Source: Nemophila menziesii
Lineage: Eukaryota; Streptophyta; Magnoliopsida; Boraginales; Hydrophyllaceae
DNA: 64,000 nucleotides
Assembly: GCA_029959085.1 (NCBI GenBank)
Contig: JARWIR010000042.1
Coordinates: 3,008,544 to 3,072,543 of the forward strand
Direction: 5' to 3'
Numbering within the stretch: position 1 is the first letter of the stretch; each line of letters opens with the position of its first letter. The notes beneath the pieces are model-generated. The model had not been told where the DNA came from. It saw only the letters and a program-made list of their open reading frames with translations, and searched no databases. A program made the position numbers and the translations under genes. Shown one piece after another: positions 1 to 9,510 of this stretch.

Positions 1-304
1 TAATATTCTCCCTTATTAACTAGATCTAATAGAAAGAATTAGAAGGATTAGTGCATACTAGCAAAACTTAAGCTATATATCTCATCTCATATTCTTAGTA
101 TTTTAATTTATTGTCTTTATTTTCCTAGTTTTAATTAGTAATTTCGAAAATCAATTCCTTTTATTTCTTGTCTTTAATTAATTATTGCTTACTCGTTATT
201 GCTACCCATCCGACTAACACACTTAAGTCCCTGAGAACGAACTCAACTTACTAACTAAAACTTGCATACGTCCTGTAATACTTGCAGTACTGTGCCTGCC
301 TAGG

Positions 305-812
305 GTGAGAGTGCGTAGTTTTCTAGACTTTATTTTATCATATTTTTATCACACCCTAAGCGACACCTATACGCATGTGAAGAAGATAAGTCATATGATG
401 ATCTTGTGCGACATGACACTTGGGTCATTCATGAACCTCGCTTCCCTAATTGTTGTGTTGAAGTGGAGAATAAAATGCAGCATGTTGTAGGAAGATGTGG
501 TTAATGTGTGAACATGATTGACTTCTCGGTTTTGTTCTAGTGACTCGTAGTGCATGTAAAGTTAGTGCACCACACTCTCCAATTGGCGGGCAAGTGGGAA
601 ATTTTGACCATAAATTTAATTAGGTCGACTAGGTGGTAATTGAGATTTGATATCTTTGACCAAGGGGGCTCGCGGTATTTTTATATTTTGAATCCAATTG
701 AGGTATGATTTATCAAATTCACAAGGGTCTTTTACCAGAACTTGACCAAGCGTTGACTACATTGACCTCGGGCATTTTTATATTCTGGATCCAAATTTCA
801 GGCTAGTCTTAT
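305..812. other. Intergenic, no gene recognised
   Basis: Short open frames of about 60 codons only, with no recognisable domain. It is conserved in every unit. I see no RNA gene here. Confidence 0.6.
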
Positions 813-876
813 CAAATTATTGTCAAATTATTGTCAAATTATTGTCAAATTATTGTCAAATTATTGTCAAATTATA
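813..876. repeat. 11-bp VNTR, five copies (U1)
   Basis: Perfect tandem copies of CAAATTATTGT followed by a partial copy. The length not being a multiple of three and the variation between units argue against coding. The small + strand open frame running through it is a by-product of the repeat. Confidence 0.95.
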
Positions 877-1067
877 TTCTGGATCCAATTTTATATAGAA
901 TGTTTATGTTTTTTCCTTCCATCACAAAACAAATCACATAAACACAAAAATTTAAAGGTGAATTACCTATGGGGTTTTGAAGACCATCTATGTGCCCCAA
1001 AAGTAATATTCTAATCCATTCTTCTCCAAATAAACCTTTGAAATCTTGTGGGTCAAAAATACCCTTA

Positions 1068-1172
1068 TGGTATATATAAGACAAAAATAGATTATTCTCT
1101 CTCTTCTATTACCATTTTCTCTCTCCTCTCTTATCATTTTTCTCTCTTCTCCATTACCATTTGTATTCTCCT
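1068..1172 (+). promoter_or_regulatory. TATA box followed by a polypyrimidine leader-like tract
   Basis: TATATATAAG at about 1072-1081 is followed by ~80 bases of CT-rich repeats built from CCATT and TCTCTC blocks. This looks like a plant core promoter with a CT-rich leader, but no convincing + strand gene follows: the hAT MITE sits directly downstream. It is conserved in all units. It may be a decayed or TE-interrupted promoter. Confidence 0.3.
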
Positions 1173-1180
1173 CCTTCAAT

Positions 1181-1513
1181 CAGGGCCGGTCCTGAGGGGA
1201 GGCCAAGGAGGCCATGGCCTTGGGGCCCCCCAAATTCTTACAATTTTTAGGGCCCCTTGATTTTTTTTCATACACAATATAGTTTTTTCTATTTAAAAGA
1301 GATCCAGTTTTGGCCCAATTTAAAACAAAAATTCATGCATAATATAGCTTTTTTTACTTAAAAAAGGCCCAATTTTGACCCAACTTAAAACAAAAATTCT
1401 AATTTGTCTTTTTTGAGTAAAAAAATTATCCTATATAATACTACATAAGATTTTTGGAGAGGCCCATTTATTAAAGTTTGTCTTTGGCCCCCAAAATGTC
1501 AGGACCGACCCTG
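1181..1513. mobile_element. hAT-type MITE, 333 bp (U1)
   Basis: Terminal inverted repeats CAGGG(C/T)CGGTCCTGA at both ends, flanked by an 8-bp direct repeat CCTTCAAT (1173-1180 and 1514-1521). The 8-bp duplication and the CAGGG terminus fit a non-autonomous hAT element. The interior has GC-rich palindromic ends around an AT-rich core and no ORF. Being present at the same site in all five units, it predates amplification of the array. Confidence 0.88.
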
Positions 1514-1589
1514 CCTTCAATGAATATCAATGATTTCTAGCTCCGACCACAACTCAGCTACCACCGCTGACCACCGCCATTACCGCCTA

Positions 1590-1805
1590 ATAAAGAATTG
1601 AGTACACAAAAAAAAGTATTGAGTCGCTTGAAAAAGTTATTGAGTATTCAAAAAAAGTAATGAGTCACTGTAAAAGTTATAGAGTATTCGTGAATTTTAC
1701 TGAGTATTTAGGAAAATTTACTAAGTATATTGCGTATCGGAAAAAAATTACTGAGTATATGAAAAATTTACTAATTATTAAGGGAAAACTGTTGAGTAGT
1801 CTTGG
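1590..1805. repeat. Degenerate ~21-bp tandem repeat
   Basis: About ten imperfect monomers of the form (A/G)TTGAGTATTC followed by a short A-rich tail, for example the successive 'attgagtcgc', 'attgagtattc', 'atgagtcact' and 'actgagtat' blocks. Equivalents: 14056-14271, 26523-26740, 46866-47075 and, split by a SINE, 59287-59625. In U3 the MULE inserted about 100 bp to the right of it. No coding potential. Confidence 0.7.
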
Positions 1806-1934
1806 AAAATAAATTTAAACAAGTAAATGAATGAAATAAAAATCTTAATTTATATTTCTATACTAAAAATTATCATAACAAAAAATTAAGTAAAATTAAA
1901 AGAATCTTTGAATAAATAAGTATTGAATTTCCTT

Positions 1935-2310
1935 TGTAGCCACTTTTCCAGCAACTTGGTCTTCTCAACGGCAGTACTCAACAACTCTGAAGCTCCATAG
2001 ATTTCAAGCGACAAAGCTTTCTCGGAGGTCTGCACAACGACTTGGTCTTTGAGGCTTCATCTTCTTCACATCGACTTGGTCTTTGCCGAGCATCTCGAAC
2101 AAATCTCGAGCTTTGCTCGAGAAGTTGCTGAGCATCACAAGAAAAACGCCAGCGCTCGCAGAATATCCCGCAACAGCCATGGCAACACATCTGCCGGCGC
2201 TCGCAACAGATCTGGCAGCCGTACCATCATCTTCTTTGCTAATCCAGCTCCCGACGTTCGGGACCTACGGCAAAGCAGATTAAATAACCGTGTTGAGAGG
2301 CGAGCTTAAG
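1935..2310. other. GC-rich island with short open frames
   Basis: A locally GC- and CpG-rich stretch in an AT-rich unit. It contains the perfect 17-bp hairpin CTCGAGC-TTT-GCTCGAG (2105-2121) and three appearances of a 'acttggtctt' block. Overlapping open frames of 66-86 codons exist on both strands, including one with a good ATG context at 2179 that ends at 2283, but none has a recognisable domain. U1 carries about five C-to-T/G-to-A differences from the other units here. Equivalents: 14402-14777, 34774-35149, 47206-47581 and 59766-60141. It could be a captured exon fragment or a decayed promoter. Confidence 0.4.
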
Positions 2311-2890
2311 GAGGAACACATAAAAGGAAAAAGTCTTGTTGGGTTTGATGTCATGATGTCGACAGTAGAGGGAATAAAGTTTAAGACCTCGGAATGTAGT
2401 TCATTTGGACCCTATATTCTTGTTAATCCCATATTAGGTTAAAAAATAAAATAAGTTGTGTATCTGTCCATGAACACACATTAAATATATGCGTAAATAC
2501 AGTTGGACTCATCAATGGATTACCAAATTGTGGATCGACTGACGCAAACACAAAAAGGCAAAAGCTACAAGTTGTATGAGCCAAAGATATCATCCACATT
2601 TGGTAGCATCAAATAAAGAAATCATACAAGTCAAATAAATAAGCCATAGATCATGGGTAGGTGAGAATCTCCAAGTTGTAGTTACAGAATACTCTAACAA
2701 GACACTAATATTAGATATTATGAGGATTATCTAGATCCGCATATCAATTTCCATACAAGTTCAATGGTCCAAGAAAAAAAAGCACAACAAATATCTGAAA
2801 TTAGTATATGCGAAAGGAAAAATGGATATGAATTACACACTAAAATGTATCTAGAAAGAAGAAAGAAAATAGCAGCTTTTACTAGAAGGG
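2311..2890. other. Intergenic, no gene recognised
   Basis: AT-rich sequence between the GC-rich island and the SET pseudogene, nearly invariant among units. No ORF, RNA gene or repeat was seen. Confidence 0.6.
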
Positions 2891-2903
2891 TGTGCGAGCA
2901 TCC

Positions 2904-3272
2904 CTAGAAGATACATATACTTAGTAGACGTTCCACATGCACATGTTTTCCTTGGTTTGTGCGCATGAAGCAATCCATAGTCATAGGTGAGTTCTTGCAT
3001 AGGAGTAATGTGCCTGATTGCAATAAACACAACGTGGAGGTATGCTTTGTCACCACCAGATCCACGTAAAACTGGCTGCCAATACATATTAGGTGAGCAG
3101 CTATGGTTAATGAAACGCGCAACATTCCCTCTATTCTTAGCCGAGATAACCAGTGGAAACGGGGTTTGTAATGATGATCATCACATTCAAGGCTCTCATA
3201 GATGCGTGTAGCATAAAAAATGTAGTCATTCTCATAATGATCACTTCCATCAATGACCTCCCCAGCATACTC
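2904..3272 (-). pseudogene. SUVH SET-domain fragment, frameshifted (U1)
   Basis: The translated pieces match the C-terminal ~127 residues of the neighbouring SUVH protein, from the EYAGE block of the SET domain through INHSCSPN, the ELTYDYG motif and the CACGTS post-SET start. There is no SRA, pre-SET or start codon. A one-base deletion after the block equivalent to DHNK separates two frames, and the third post-SET cysteine is gone. The piece lies ~1.8 kb downstream of the intact gene in the same orientation, so it probably arose as a truncated local duplicate and has travelled with the unit. It cannot encode an active methyltransferase, though it could be transcribed. Confidence 0.9.
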
Positions 3273-3299
3273 AGTGTTTGAGACCATTACCAACATTTA

Positions 3300-4039
3300 C
3301 ACATGAAGGGAAGCGTTCTAGCTTCAAAGCAAGATTAGATCGTGTATCGACGAAAACTGCAAAAAAGGCAAACAAAATTCTTTTGATCGTGCCCAAGTAA
3401 AAGATACCGATCACATAAATATTGATAAGTCAAAAATTAAATGACGCTACTAGATCAACCGCAAAGAGTCCAGAACAACCAAATGACCATCGAACCGAGG
3501 ATAATTTGTGTCTACTGATGTAAGAAGTACTAACTCTCCCGAAGATAGGCGTGTCAAAGAAGTAAGACTGTGTGCACAGCCGCGTCAAAAGTAGGGTCTT
3601 GCTACACTTTGAGATCTAATGTCTAGTTCGGGCCCCACATGACCTCGGGTTCTACCGTACTAATCGTCAACTCAATTACTTTTTCTCTCTAAGCGTTCTG
3701 TTTTGTTTTCAGGTTGATCAATTGGACAAATGGATCAATAAGAGGATTATGAAAGTTACAAGTGGGATATATGGTTGTCAATATTAACGTTTATGATGAA
3801 TATTGGTTGTGTATGAATCGACATTTACAATTGTGGTCAGTGATGGAGGGTAATATCTTTAAAAAGATGATGTCCCCAAGACATACTTATGTATCAACAT
3901 GACAAGTATATATACAATAAAATTTCACCATAGTAAAACATTAAATTATAACACGATCAAAGAGAATGAGAGAATTTGGAGGAAAAAAAAGTGAATGAGA
4001 GAATGATCCATCTAATGATTCTAATCTAGTGTAAAAAAG
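3300..4039. other. Intergenic, no gene recognised
   Basis: Upstream flank of the SET pseudogene. It shows no homology to the SRA or pre-SET parts of the SUVH gene, so the pseudogene is truncated rather than merely interrupted. Few substitutions separate the units; U4 has two CAA/CGA-type differences near 48825-48860. Confidence 0.6.
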
Positions 4040-4440
4040 AATTCACCACCAGTCCACCATCTTGAATATATTTCTGTAACGTAACCATCTGAAATGTAAG
4101 TGAAGTGGGGTTAAATGAGGGGAGTGTGAAAGATATCTCTAGTTGGGAAAAGACCCGATCAATGTTGAATATATTTTCTCAACTTGATTATCTAAAAAGA
4201 AGGTTGAATAGGAATGTGTGATCCATTTAGTGGGACAAAGATCCGACCACCACAAAACAATGGCCATCCTGAATGTGAATATGTTTTCCAGAAGATTACT
4301 ATCTAAAATGAAGTGAGGTTATAGTAAATCCCTCTAGTCCGGCAAGGACACAACCACTGTGACATAACTATATCCATGAGGTTGAAAGGAGGAATTTCGA
4401 CTCAGTCTAGTGGGACAAAGACACGACCAACACATATGAG
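4040..4440. repeat. Degenerate ~75-115-bp tandem repeat, four monomers
   Basis: Four imperfect monomers share a 'TTGAATATATTT' start, an 'ATCTAAAATGAAG' middle and a 'CTAGTGGGACAAAGA' end. End blocks lie at about 4139, 4218, 4334 and 4408. It is non-coding. Equivalents: 16508-16908, 36879-37279, 49311-49711 and 61872-62272. Confidence 0.6.
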
Positions 4441-5057
4441 AACATACATACTAATTACAATCAAGTGTAGCAAAGAGTAGGATTGGATGATCATATCCCC
4501 AAGAGCTAGGTAAGCTAACTAACATGCACCTTTTAAGCACTTGGGTTGGACTACAAGATTTGTAGACTTTGGGGTACCAAATATGAATTCATTCCTCAAG
4601 AAAGCAAAACTATTGATGAAAGTTGACATTAAGCTCATAGTCATGTGTGTGTGGATGGGCATACAAGAAAGTAGGAAACAAATAAGACTAGAAAAAGTAT
4701 GAATACAGGTTTATCATAAATAATAAGCATAATGAAAAGACAAGCCCCTGTTGCCAGAATAAGGTTACAAGAAGTTATAATACACAAACATTCCAAAGTT
4801 TTCCATAAATCCTCTGCATCTGAATCTGCACTTCTCCCAAGCTTCATCCTACAACTACTGTTCATCATCATCAACAAACAAAAACAAAAGTTATAACTCA
4901 TATATACCACAATGCCCACTACAAACAAACAAATCACACAACTATCTATATGCATAACGCTATATAATTACAAGCATACACATATGTATTCACACTAAAA
5001 ACTATATCTGAAATTAAAAAAACACAAGATAGTACCTTTTAACAGAATCCCTCATCC
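4441..5057 (-). other. Probable SUVH 3'UTR and downstream flank
   Basis: Directly downstream of the SUVH stop on the - strand. A donor-like AAAG|GTACTA occurs about 25 bases past the stop, and a possible acceptor (GATGAACAG) precedes a stretch ending near 4641, so a spliced 3'UTR is possible. A 104-codon open frame here (4641-4955, -) has no domain and I do not call it a gene. Conserved in all units. Confidence 0.35.
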
Positions 5058-6914
5058 CTAGTAGAAATACCCCCTGCATTTTGACGTTCCACAAGCACAT
5101 GATTTCCTCTTACTATAGTGAGCTTTTTCAGGTTGAAGCATTCCATAATCAAAAGTCAGCTCTTGCATAGGAGGAATGTGCCTGATTGCAAAAAACACAA
5201 CGTGGAGGTATGCTTTGTCACCACCAGATCCACGTAAAATTGGCTGCCAATACACATTAGGCGAGCAGCTATGATTCATAAAACGAGCAACATTCCCTCC
5301 ATTTTTAGCCGATATAACCAGTGAAAACGGGGATTTGTTATGATCACCCTCGCCTTCAAGGCTCTCATAGATACGTGTAGCATCAAAAATATATTCATTC
5401 TCATCATTATCACTTTCATCAATAATCTCCCCAGCATACTCACAGATAAATCCACCTCCACGGATCGGGTCCCACGACCTAAGCCCCCACCCTCGGTTAT
5501 TAGTCTTGAAAACCTCAAGACGCACTTTTAACCCCGATTGAGTTATTCTGTTTCTGCAAGAAGCTTGGCATAAACAGCCTGGGCCACACTCATGCACCAA
5601 TGTGTTGTACCTGTATAACACCCCAAGTCCACTATACGGAAAAAAACCCTCATTCTTCTGTATACAAACACAGTTTATGTCCTTAGCTTGGCATCCACCT
5701 ACACAGTGACAGCTCAGCGAAACTTTATTGAATGTAAAAGGCTTGCTATACCTTAAAGACGGAACATACGTGAAATAAGCGGGTCCCTTTTCTTCATCGA
5801 TTTCGTTTACAAGAGAAATCGGAAGTTTTTCTGCACCTGAAGTCAGGTCTGGTAAGATGACCCCACCCCTAGATGTAACCCCATCTTTCCATTGCTGAAT
5901 AGATTTCCATAGAGTAAAAGCTTCAGGTTGACCAGGAATTCTAACTAATTTATACTTAAAAATACTACACCCAAGCTTATTCTTCTCAGTCCAAGATGCT
6001 TGAATCTTGTACACACCATCGTAAACATATATTTTACCAGTGGGATTAGCAAGATATTTAACCCCACGTATAACTCTAACCTCATTCCCACGGTGTAAAC
6101 TCTTCTCCAGTGCAAGATTACCTCTTTCTAGTTTTTGATCAAACATCTGTCCATCGCTCCTCTGAACTCCACCCTGGCCAGTGTAAATTAGCACTTCTCC
6201 ATCTCCACCATCATCCTCGTACCCTCCTGACGAGACTATGCTCACAGCTAACGGCTCTTCATCCACAGTCATGTAATCTATCCCAGCCATAGTTGGAGCA
6301 TGCAGTCCCACAATGCATAATTCCATTCTTAAAAAGAAGATATCTCCTACTTCAATTCCCGGTACATGCCCGATCCTCTTTGTTTGGTTAGTACGAACAC
6401 CATTCACCATCAAAAGATTGCCCCCTTTCAAGTCGGGGCGTCTAGAAGCACCTGGAGTCGGCTCCCTGGTTTCTTCATGCTGAGCGATCTTTCTTCGAAC
6501 CAAATCATACGCTAATAGTATGCGCTCCACTAGATCCTTATCTCCAGTTCCTTTCCTTAACATGTCTAATTCTAGAAGCTTCAGGGATGAGCAGATGCTG
6601 TTAACAATCGTATCCTCGTCCAAATTTGAAGGCTGGACTATCTTTGTCTTGGTATTCGTCCGGGCTTTACGCTTCCCAGAAGTATTTTCATCTTCACTCT
6701 CATTCACCGAATCATTAACTACAACCTCTGAAGCTTTAGTTTTCTTTGACCGACTCGAACTTCCATTAGCAGCTGGTGGTCTGAAGGTATTCAATGGAAC
6801 CGGAGATGGTATACTGTTACCGAAACCAAATGAATCTGCTGGACGAAATCCAGGACGAGGTGATGGTACCAAGCATCTCAGTGGCTTCACATCCAAAGCT
6901 TTACCTTGCTCCAT
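5058..6914 (-). CDS. SUVH: SUVH1/SUVH3-class SRA-SET protein (U1)
   Basis: Predicted 618-aa nuclear protein. A basic, low-complexity N-terminus (1-100) opens with the LDVKPLRCLVP block typical of the SUVH1/3 class. A helical segment (~100-148) follows, then the SRA/YDG domain (~176-330, IGHVPGIEVGD), which in this family binds methylated cytosine. Next come a nine-cysteine pre-SET zinc cluster (402-453) and the SET domain (~463-591) with RGWGLRS, EYAGEI, FMNHSCSPN and catalytic-type ELTFDYG (Tyr590). A post-SET CxCx4C ends the protein (Cys606, 608, 613). All key residues are present. The family methylates H3K9; in Arabidopsis the SUVH1/SUVH3 pair instead acts as methyl-DNA readers that support expression. 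The frame opens 90 bases earlier, but those codons cross a 5'UTR intron acceptor, so I chose ATG 6914. The CDS is intronless, as in this class. Confidence 0.95.
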   Translation of the reverse strand: MEQGKALDVKPLRCLVPSPRPGFRPADSFGFGNSIPSPVPLNTFRPPAANGSSSRSKKTKASEVVVNDSVNESEDENTSGKRKARTNTKTKIVQPSNLDEDTIVNSICSSLKLLELDMLRKGTGDKDLVERILLAYDLVRRKIAQHEETREPTPGASRRPDLKGGNLLMVNGVRTNQTKRIGHVPGIEVGDIFFLRMELCIVGLHAPTMAGIDYMTVDEEPLAVSIVSSGGYEDDGGDGEVLIYTGQGGVQRSDGQMFDQKLERGNLALEKSLHRGNEVRVIRGVKYLANPTGKIYVYDGVYKIQASWTEKNKLGCSIFKYKLVRIPGQPEAFTLWKSIQQWKDGVTSRGGVILPDLTSGAEKLPISLVNEIDEEKGPAYFTYVPSLRYSKPFTFNKVSLSCHCVGGCQAKDINCVCIQKNEGFFPYSGLGVLYRYNTLVHECGPGCLCQASCRNRITQSGLKVRLEVFKTNNRGWGLRSWDPIRGGGFICEYAGEIIDESDNDENEYIFDATRIYESLEGEGDHNKSPFSLVISAKNGGNVARFMNHSCSPNVYWQPILRGSGGDKAYLHVVFFAIRHIPPMQELTFDYGMLQPEKAHYSKRKSCACGTSKCRGYFY

Positions 6915-6962
6915 TCTCGTTATAAACTCCAAGACAATTAATTTTTGCCTCAACAAATTAAC

Positions 6963-7111
6963 CTGCAACAATACAATAATATAAAATAAACCGATCTTTT
7001 CCAAATAATTATTATAAAGACCCTAACCCAATTACAAATACACAAAATAAACAAACAATACCCACAAAATTCCTTATAATTCCAAACTTTAACTTTATTA
7101 AAGGTACCTAC
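6963..7111 (-). other. 5'UTR intron of SUVH (U1)
   Basis: On the - strand a donor GCAAGAAG|GTAGGTACC (exon end 7112) and an acceptor TTGTTGCAG|GTTAATTT (exon start 6962) bound a 149-bp AT-rich intron. The second exon has 48 bases of leader before ATG 6914. Equivalents: 19431-19579, 39802-39950 and 52234-52382. Splicing is inferred from the signals only. Confidence 0.6.
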
Positions 7112-7640
7112 CTTCTTGCAACATTCAAACACAAAACGTGCATAAGTTAAAAAAAAAAAAAAAAAAAAATTAGACCAAAAATATTATGATATGAACCCAA
7201 AAACCCTTAAATCTAGCTAATCAAAATCCTAAACATTCTCACGTGGTCTTTCACACCAAAATCTAGTGATAGTAAACGGGTAAAAGAAAAATCCAATAAA
7301 GAAATAGGTGAATATAATTAATCAGATTATATACAATTAGTCAAATCAATTCATATACAACAAAATATTAAAACCCAATTCAATTAAATTAAAATATCCC
7401 AAATAACATTAAAACATAATTAATCTTTAATGAAAATTCATACAATATATAACTTCTTGCGAAATTCAAACAACAAAATTTGCACAAGTTAAAAAAAATT
7501 GGATAAAAAATATCATAAACCCAAAAACCCCTAAATCTAGCTAATCAAAACCCTAAATACACTCAAATTAGACTTCAATCTCACACCTAAATACTTTCAC
7601 ACCGAAATCTAGTTATAACAAAAGGGTACTTACAAATTTC
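7112..7640 (-). promoter_or_regulatory. Duplicated first-exon/promoter segment of SUVH (U1)
   Basis: Two ~175-bp imperfect direct repeats (about 7112-7286 and 7453-7630) share the blocks CTTCTTGC, ATTCAAACA, AAGTTAAAAA, AAATCTAGCTAATCAAAA and TTTCACACC. The gene-proximal copy ends in the first-exon donor and has an expanded A tract (21 bases; 16 in U4). The distal copy has lost the donor and carries a telo-box-like AAACCCTAAA near 7548-7557. Equivalents: 19580-20108, 39951-40479 and 52383-52905. The duplication may provide alternative first exons or transcription starts. Confidence 0.6.
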
Positions 7641-7909
7641 AATAAAGCTATACGAAAACTCGTTACACGAGGTGGACAGGAAATATAGATCTATGATTTC
7701 TTGTTTCGAAGATATTATTTTTTTGTTTGGTTTCGAAAAGGTTGTCACACTTGTTTTTGCACGCAAATTTAGAAATTAAAATTTAAATATTTAATTAGGG
7801 AAAAAAGTTATATATAAAAGGACAAAATATCTTATTTTTTTCAATGGATAACTTTTGTGGATAACTATATTTAATAAGAAACAATCAATTGAAAAACGTA
7901 TTTCCTAGC
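7641..7909. other. AT-rich upstream flank of SUVH
   Basis: Very AT-rich, with no ORF or recognisable element. It separates the SUVH promoter segment from the foldback MITE. Confidence 0.5.
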
Positions 7910-8101
7910 GAGTAATGATATATACCACCCGAATTTATACCACTCAAATGTCACCCAATGATGTGGCGTGAATTGGTTGGTTACAAATATTTAATCAAAT
8001 CAAGGAAATAAATGCATTAACAATTTATAACCAATCAATTCACGCCACGTGATTGGGTGACATTTGGGTGGTATGAATTTGGGTGGTATATATCATTACT
8101 C
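7910..8101. mobile_element. Foldback MITE, 192 bp (U1)
   Basis: Near-perfect long inverted repeat beginning GAGTAATGATATATACC and ending with its reverse complement. The arms extend ~70 bp, through a CACGCCACGTGATTGGGTGAC-like block, around an AT-rich loop. A possible 5-bp duplication CTAGC flanks it in U1; it reads CTAAA on the left in the other units. No ORF. The superfamily is not certain. Confidence 0.75.
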
Positions 8102-9142
8102 CTAGCTAAAAGCAACCCTTAATAAGATTATTTATTAAAAACATAATTTCACAAAAATACCCTTATATAATCTTTTTAATTATTCTATAATTTATCATTT
8201 AAATTTAACCACCCTATTATAATTCTTCGACCCCCACCCCCACCACAACCCGCCGCCACCACCACTAACTATGATAAGTTTTTCATTGAAAATAAAACTT
8301 GAAAAATACGGACACCACCATCGATCACTGCTGCAGCCACTACAATTTTGAAAGAAAGGGACATCGAGATCAATATAAGATTATGTGGACGTATGCTGAG
8401 TAAAAGTGATATTGGTTCAACTATGTCAAAGGAGTCAGTTGAAGACGAGGAAATGGGGATGAGGTGTTTTAGCATGTTGTATATTTTTCTTGTCGTGCGC
8501 AAGAGGGGGTTTTGGCAGGATGTAGGCAGGTGACAGAGTCGGATGAGTGCCACTTAAAGATACCAAACCCATGTATATAGTTGACATTCGTGGGTACTGA
8601 CCCAAATAATTGCACTTATTTGATTTTATATTGTGTTATTTAAAGTGAGAACAAGAGCACCTGAACATTCTTCTTGAGGTTGTTGAGTATTGATTTGGGA
8701 ATCGAAGCGCATCAAGAAAATTGGACCCTTATGAGAGACAAACATAAGTTGAATCACACTGACGTTTTTCATGCAAATATTGAAATATTGTAACTACTAG
8801 AAACCCTAAATTTAATTGGTATTTAAGCCTTTTTTTTAATTGTTTATTGTAGGGTTTAGTTCCAAAATAAGTAAACTACTTCTCGATATCGAAGATCGCC
8901 ATTGTTTTAGACATTTGTATACTAACTTCAAGAAACAACATCTAGGGATAGTGATTAAGGAAAAAATATGGTAGGTGGCAAAAGCCGATAGAGTGGATTA
9001 TTTAGACAAAACATGGAGAAACTAATGATTGAGGATGAGGCAGAATTTCATTGGTTCGAAAAGGAAAACCCCAAGTATTGGTCAAGTTGCCATTTCCGGA
9101 CAACCACAAGTGTGATATGATATTGAAGATTCTAATTCAACT

Positions 9143-9194
9143 CTGGGCTTTTTATGCACGAGAAAAATTGGTATTCATGCATCAAAAAGCCCAG
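9143..9194 (+). other. Imperfect hairpin, ~16-bp stem
   Basis: CTGGGCTTTTTATGCA pairs with TGCATCAAAAAGCCCAG across a ~19-base loop with one bulge. It is conserved in U1-U4 (21625-21676, 41981-42032 and 54392-54443). The stem is short for a plant miRNA precursor, so no RNA gene is called. Confidence 0.35.
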
Positions 9195-9404
9195 AAAAAC
9201 GTACAACCTCGAATGTCCCTATCACCAACCTGCTAAAACGTGCAGCTTTAAAGCTCATATCCCAAAAACTCCCGAGATAAACATTTAGTTGTTACAAATA
9301 TTACACAGATCATCTAGATTCGTTCTTCACCAGATACAGGATGGAAGTCCAGGTTCATGCCATTATTGTGATCGTCTTTATGACAGGTCATTATGTTTGA
9401 ACGG

Positions 9405-9510
9405 TTTCCGAAGGGCTCCACCTCTATATAAGAAGAAGCTCGAGTCATTTGAAAACCACCAAAAGTATTACAAACACCATAAATCTCTTAAACTCTCCCT
9501 TTCTCATTAA
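9405..9510 (+). promoter_or_regulatory. Possible TE/pararetrovirus-like core promoter
   Basis: The block CCACCTCTATATAAGAAG followed by a CATTTGAAAACCACC leader resembles the arrangement in plant pararetrovirus (caulimovirid) promoters, where a CTCTATATAAGGA box precedes a CATTTGGA-type leader. I see no reverse transcriptase, coat or movement frame attached, so this is a weak resemblance only. Equivalents begin near 21888, 42244 and 54655. Confidence 0.25.

Noticed and set aside
820..1014. 64-codon frame rich in SNYCQII repeats
   Set aside because: It is the translation of the 11-bp VNTR; its length changes frame between units, so it is not a protein.
4641..4955. 104-codon - strand open frame downstream of SUVH
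   Set aside because: No domain; it starts within probable 3'UTR sequence. Conservation among units only reflects their recent duplication.
6520..6984. 154-codon + strand open frame antisense to the SUVH N-terminus (and its copies, 162 codons in U4)
   Set aside because: It lies wholly opposite a strong, domain-rich coding sequence, has no recognisable domain, and is open because of the codon composition of the real gene.
6915..7004. 30 extra N-terminal codons on the SUVH protein
   Set aside because: They cross an intron acceptor (TTGTTGCAG) and intron sequence. The following Met begins the conserved LDVKPLR region.
8269..8553. 94-codon - strand and 61-codon + strand open frames conserved in four units
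   Set aside because: Neither has a known domain, they overlap each other on opposite strands, and unit conservation is uninformative at this low divergence.
9143..9194. microRNA precursor
   Set aside because: The stem is only ~16 bp with a bulge and a short loop, shorter than plant miRNA precursors; no star-strand evidence is possible from sequence.
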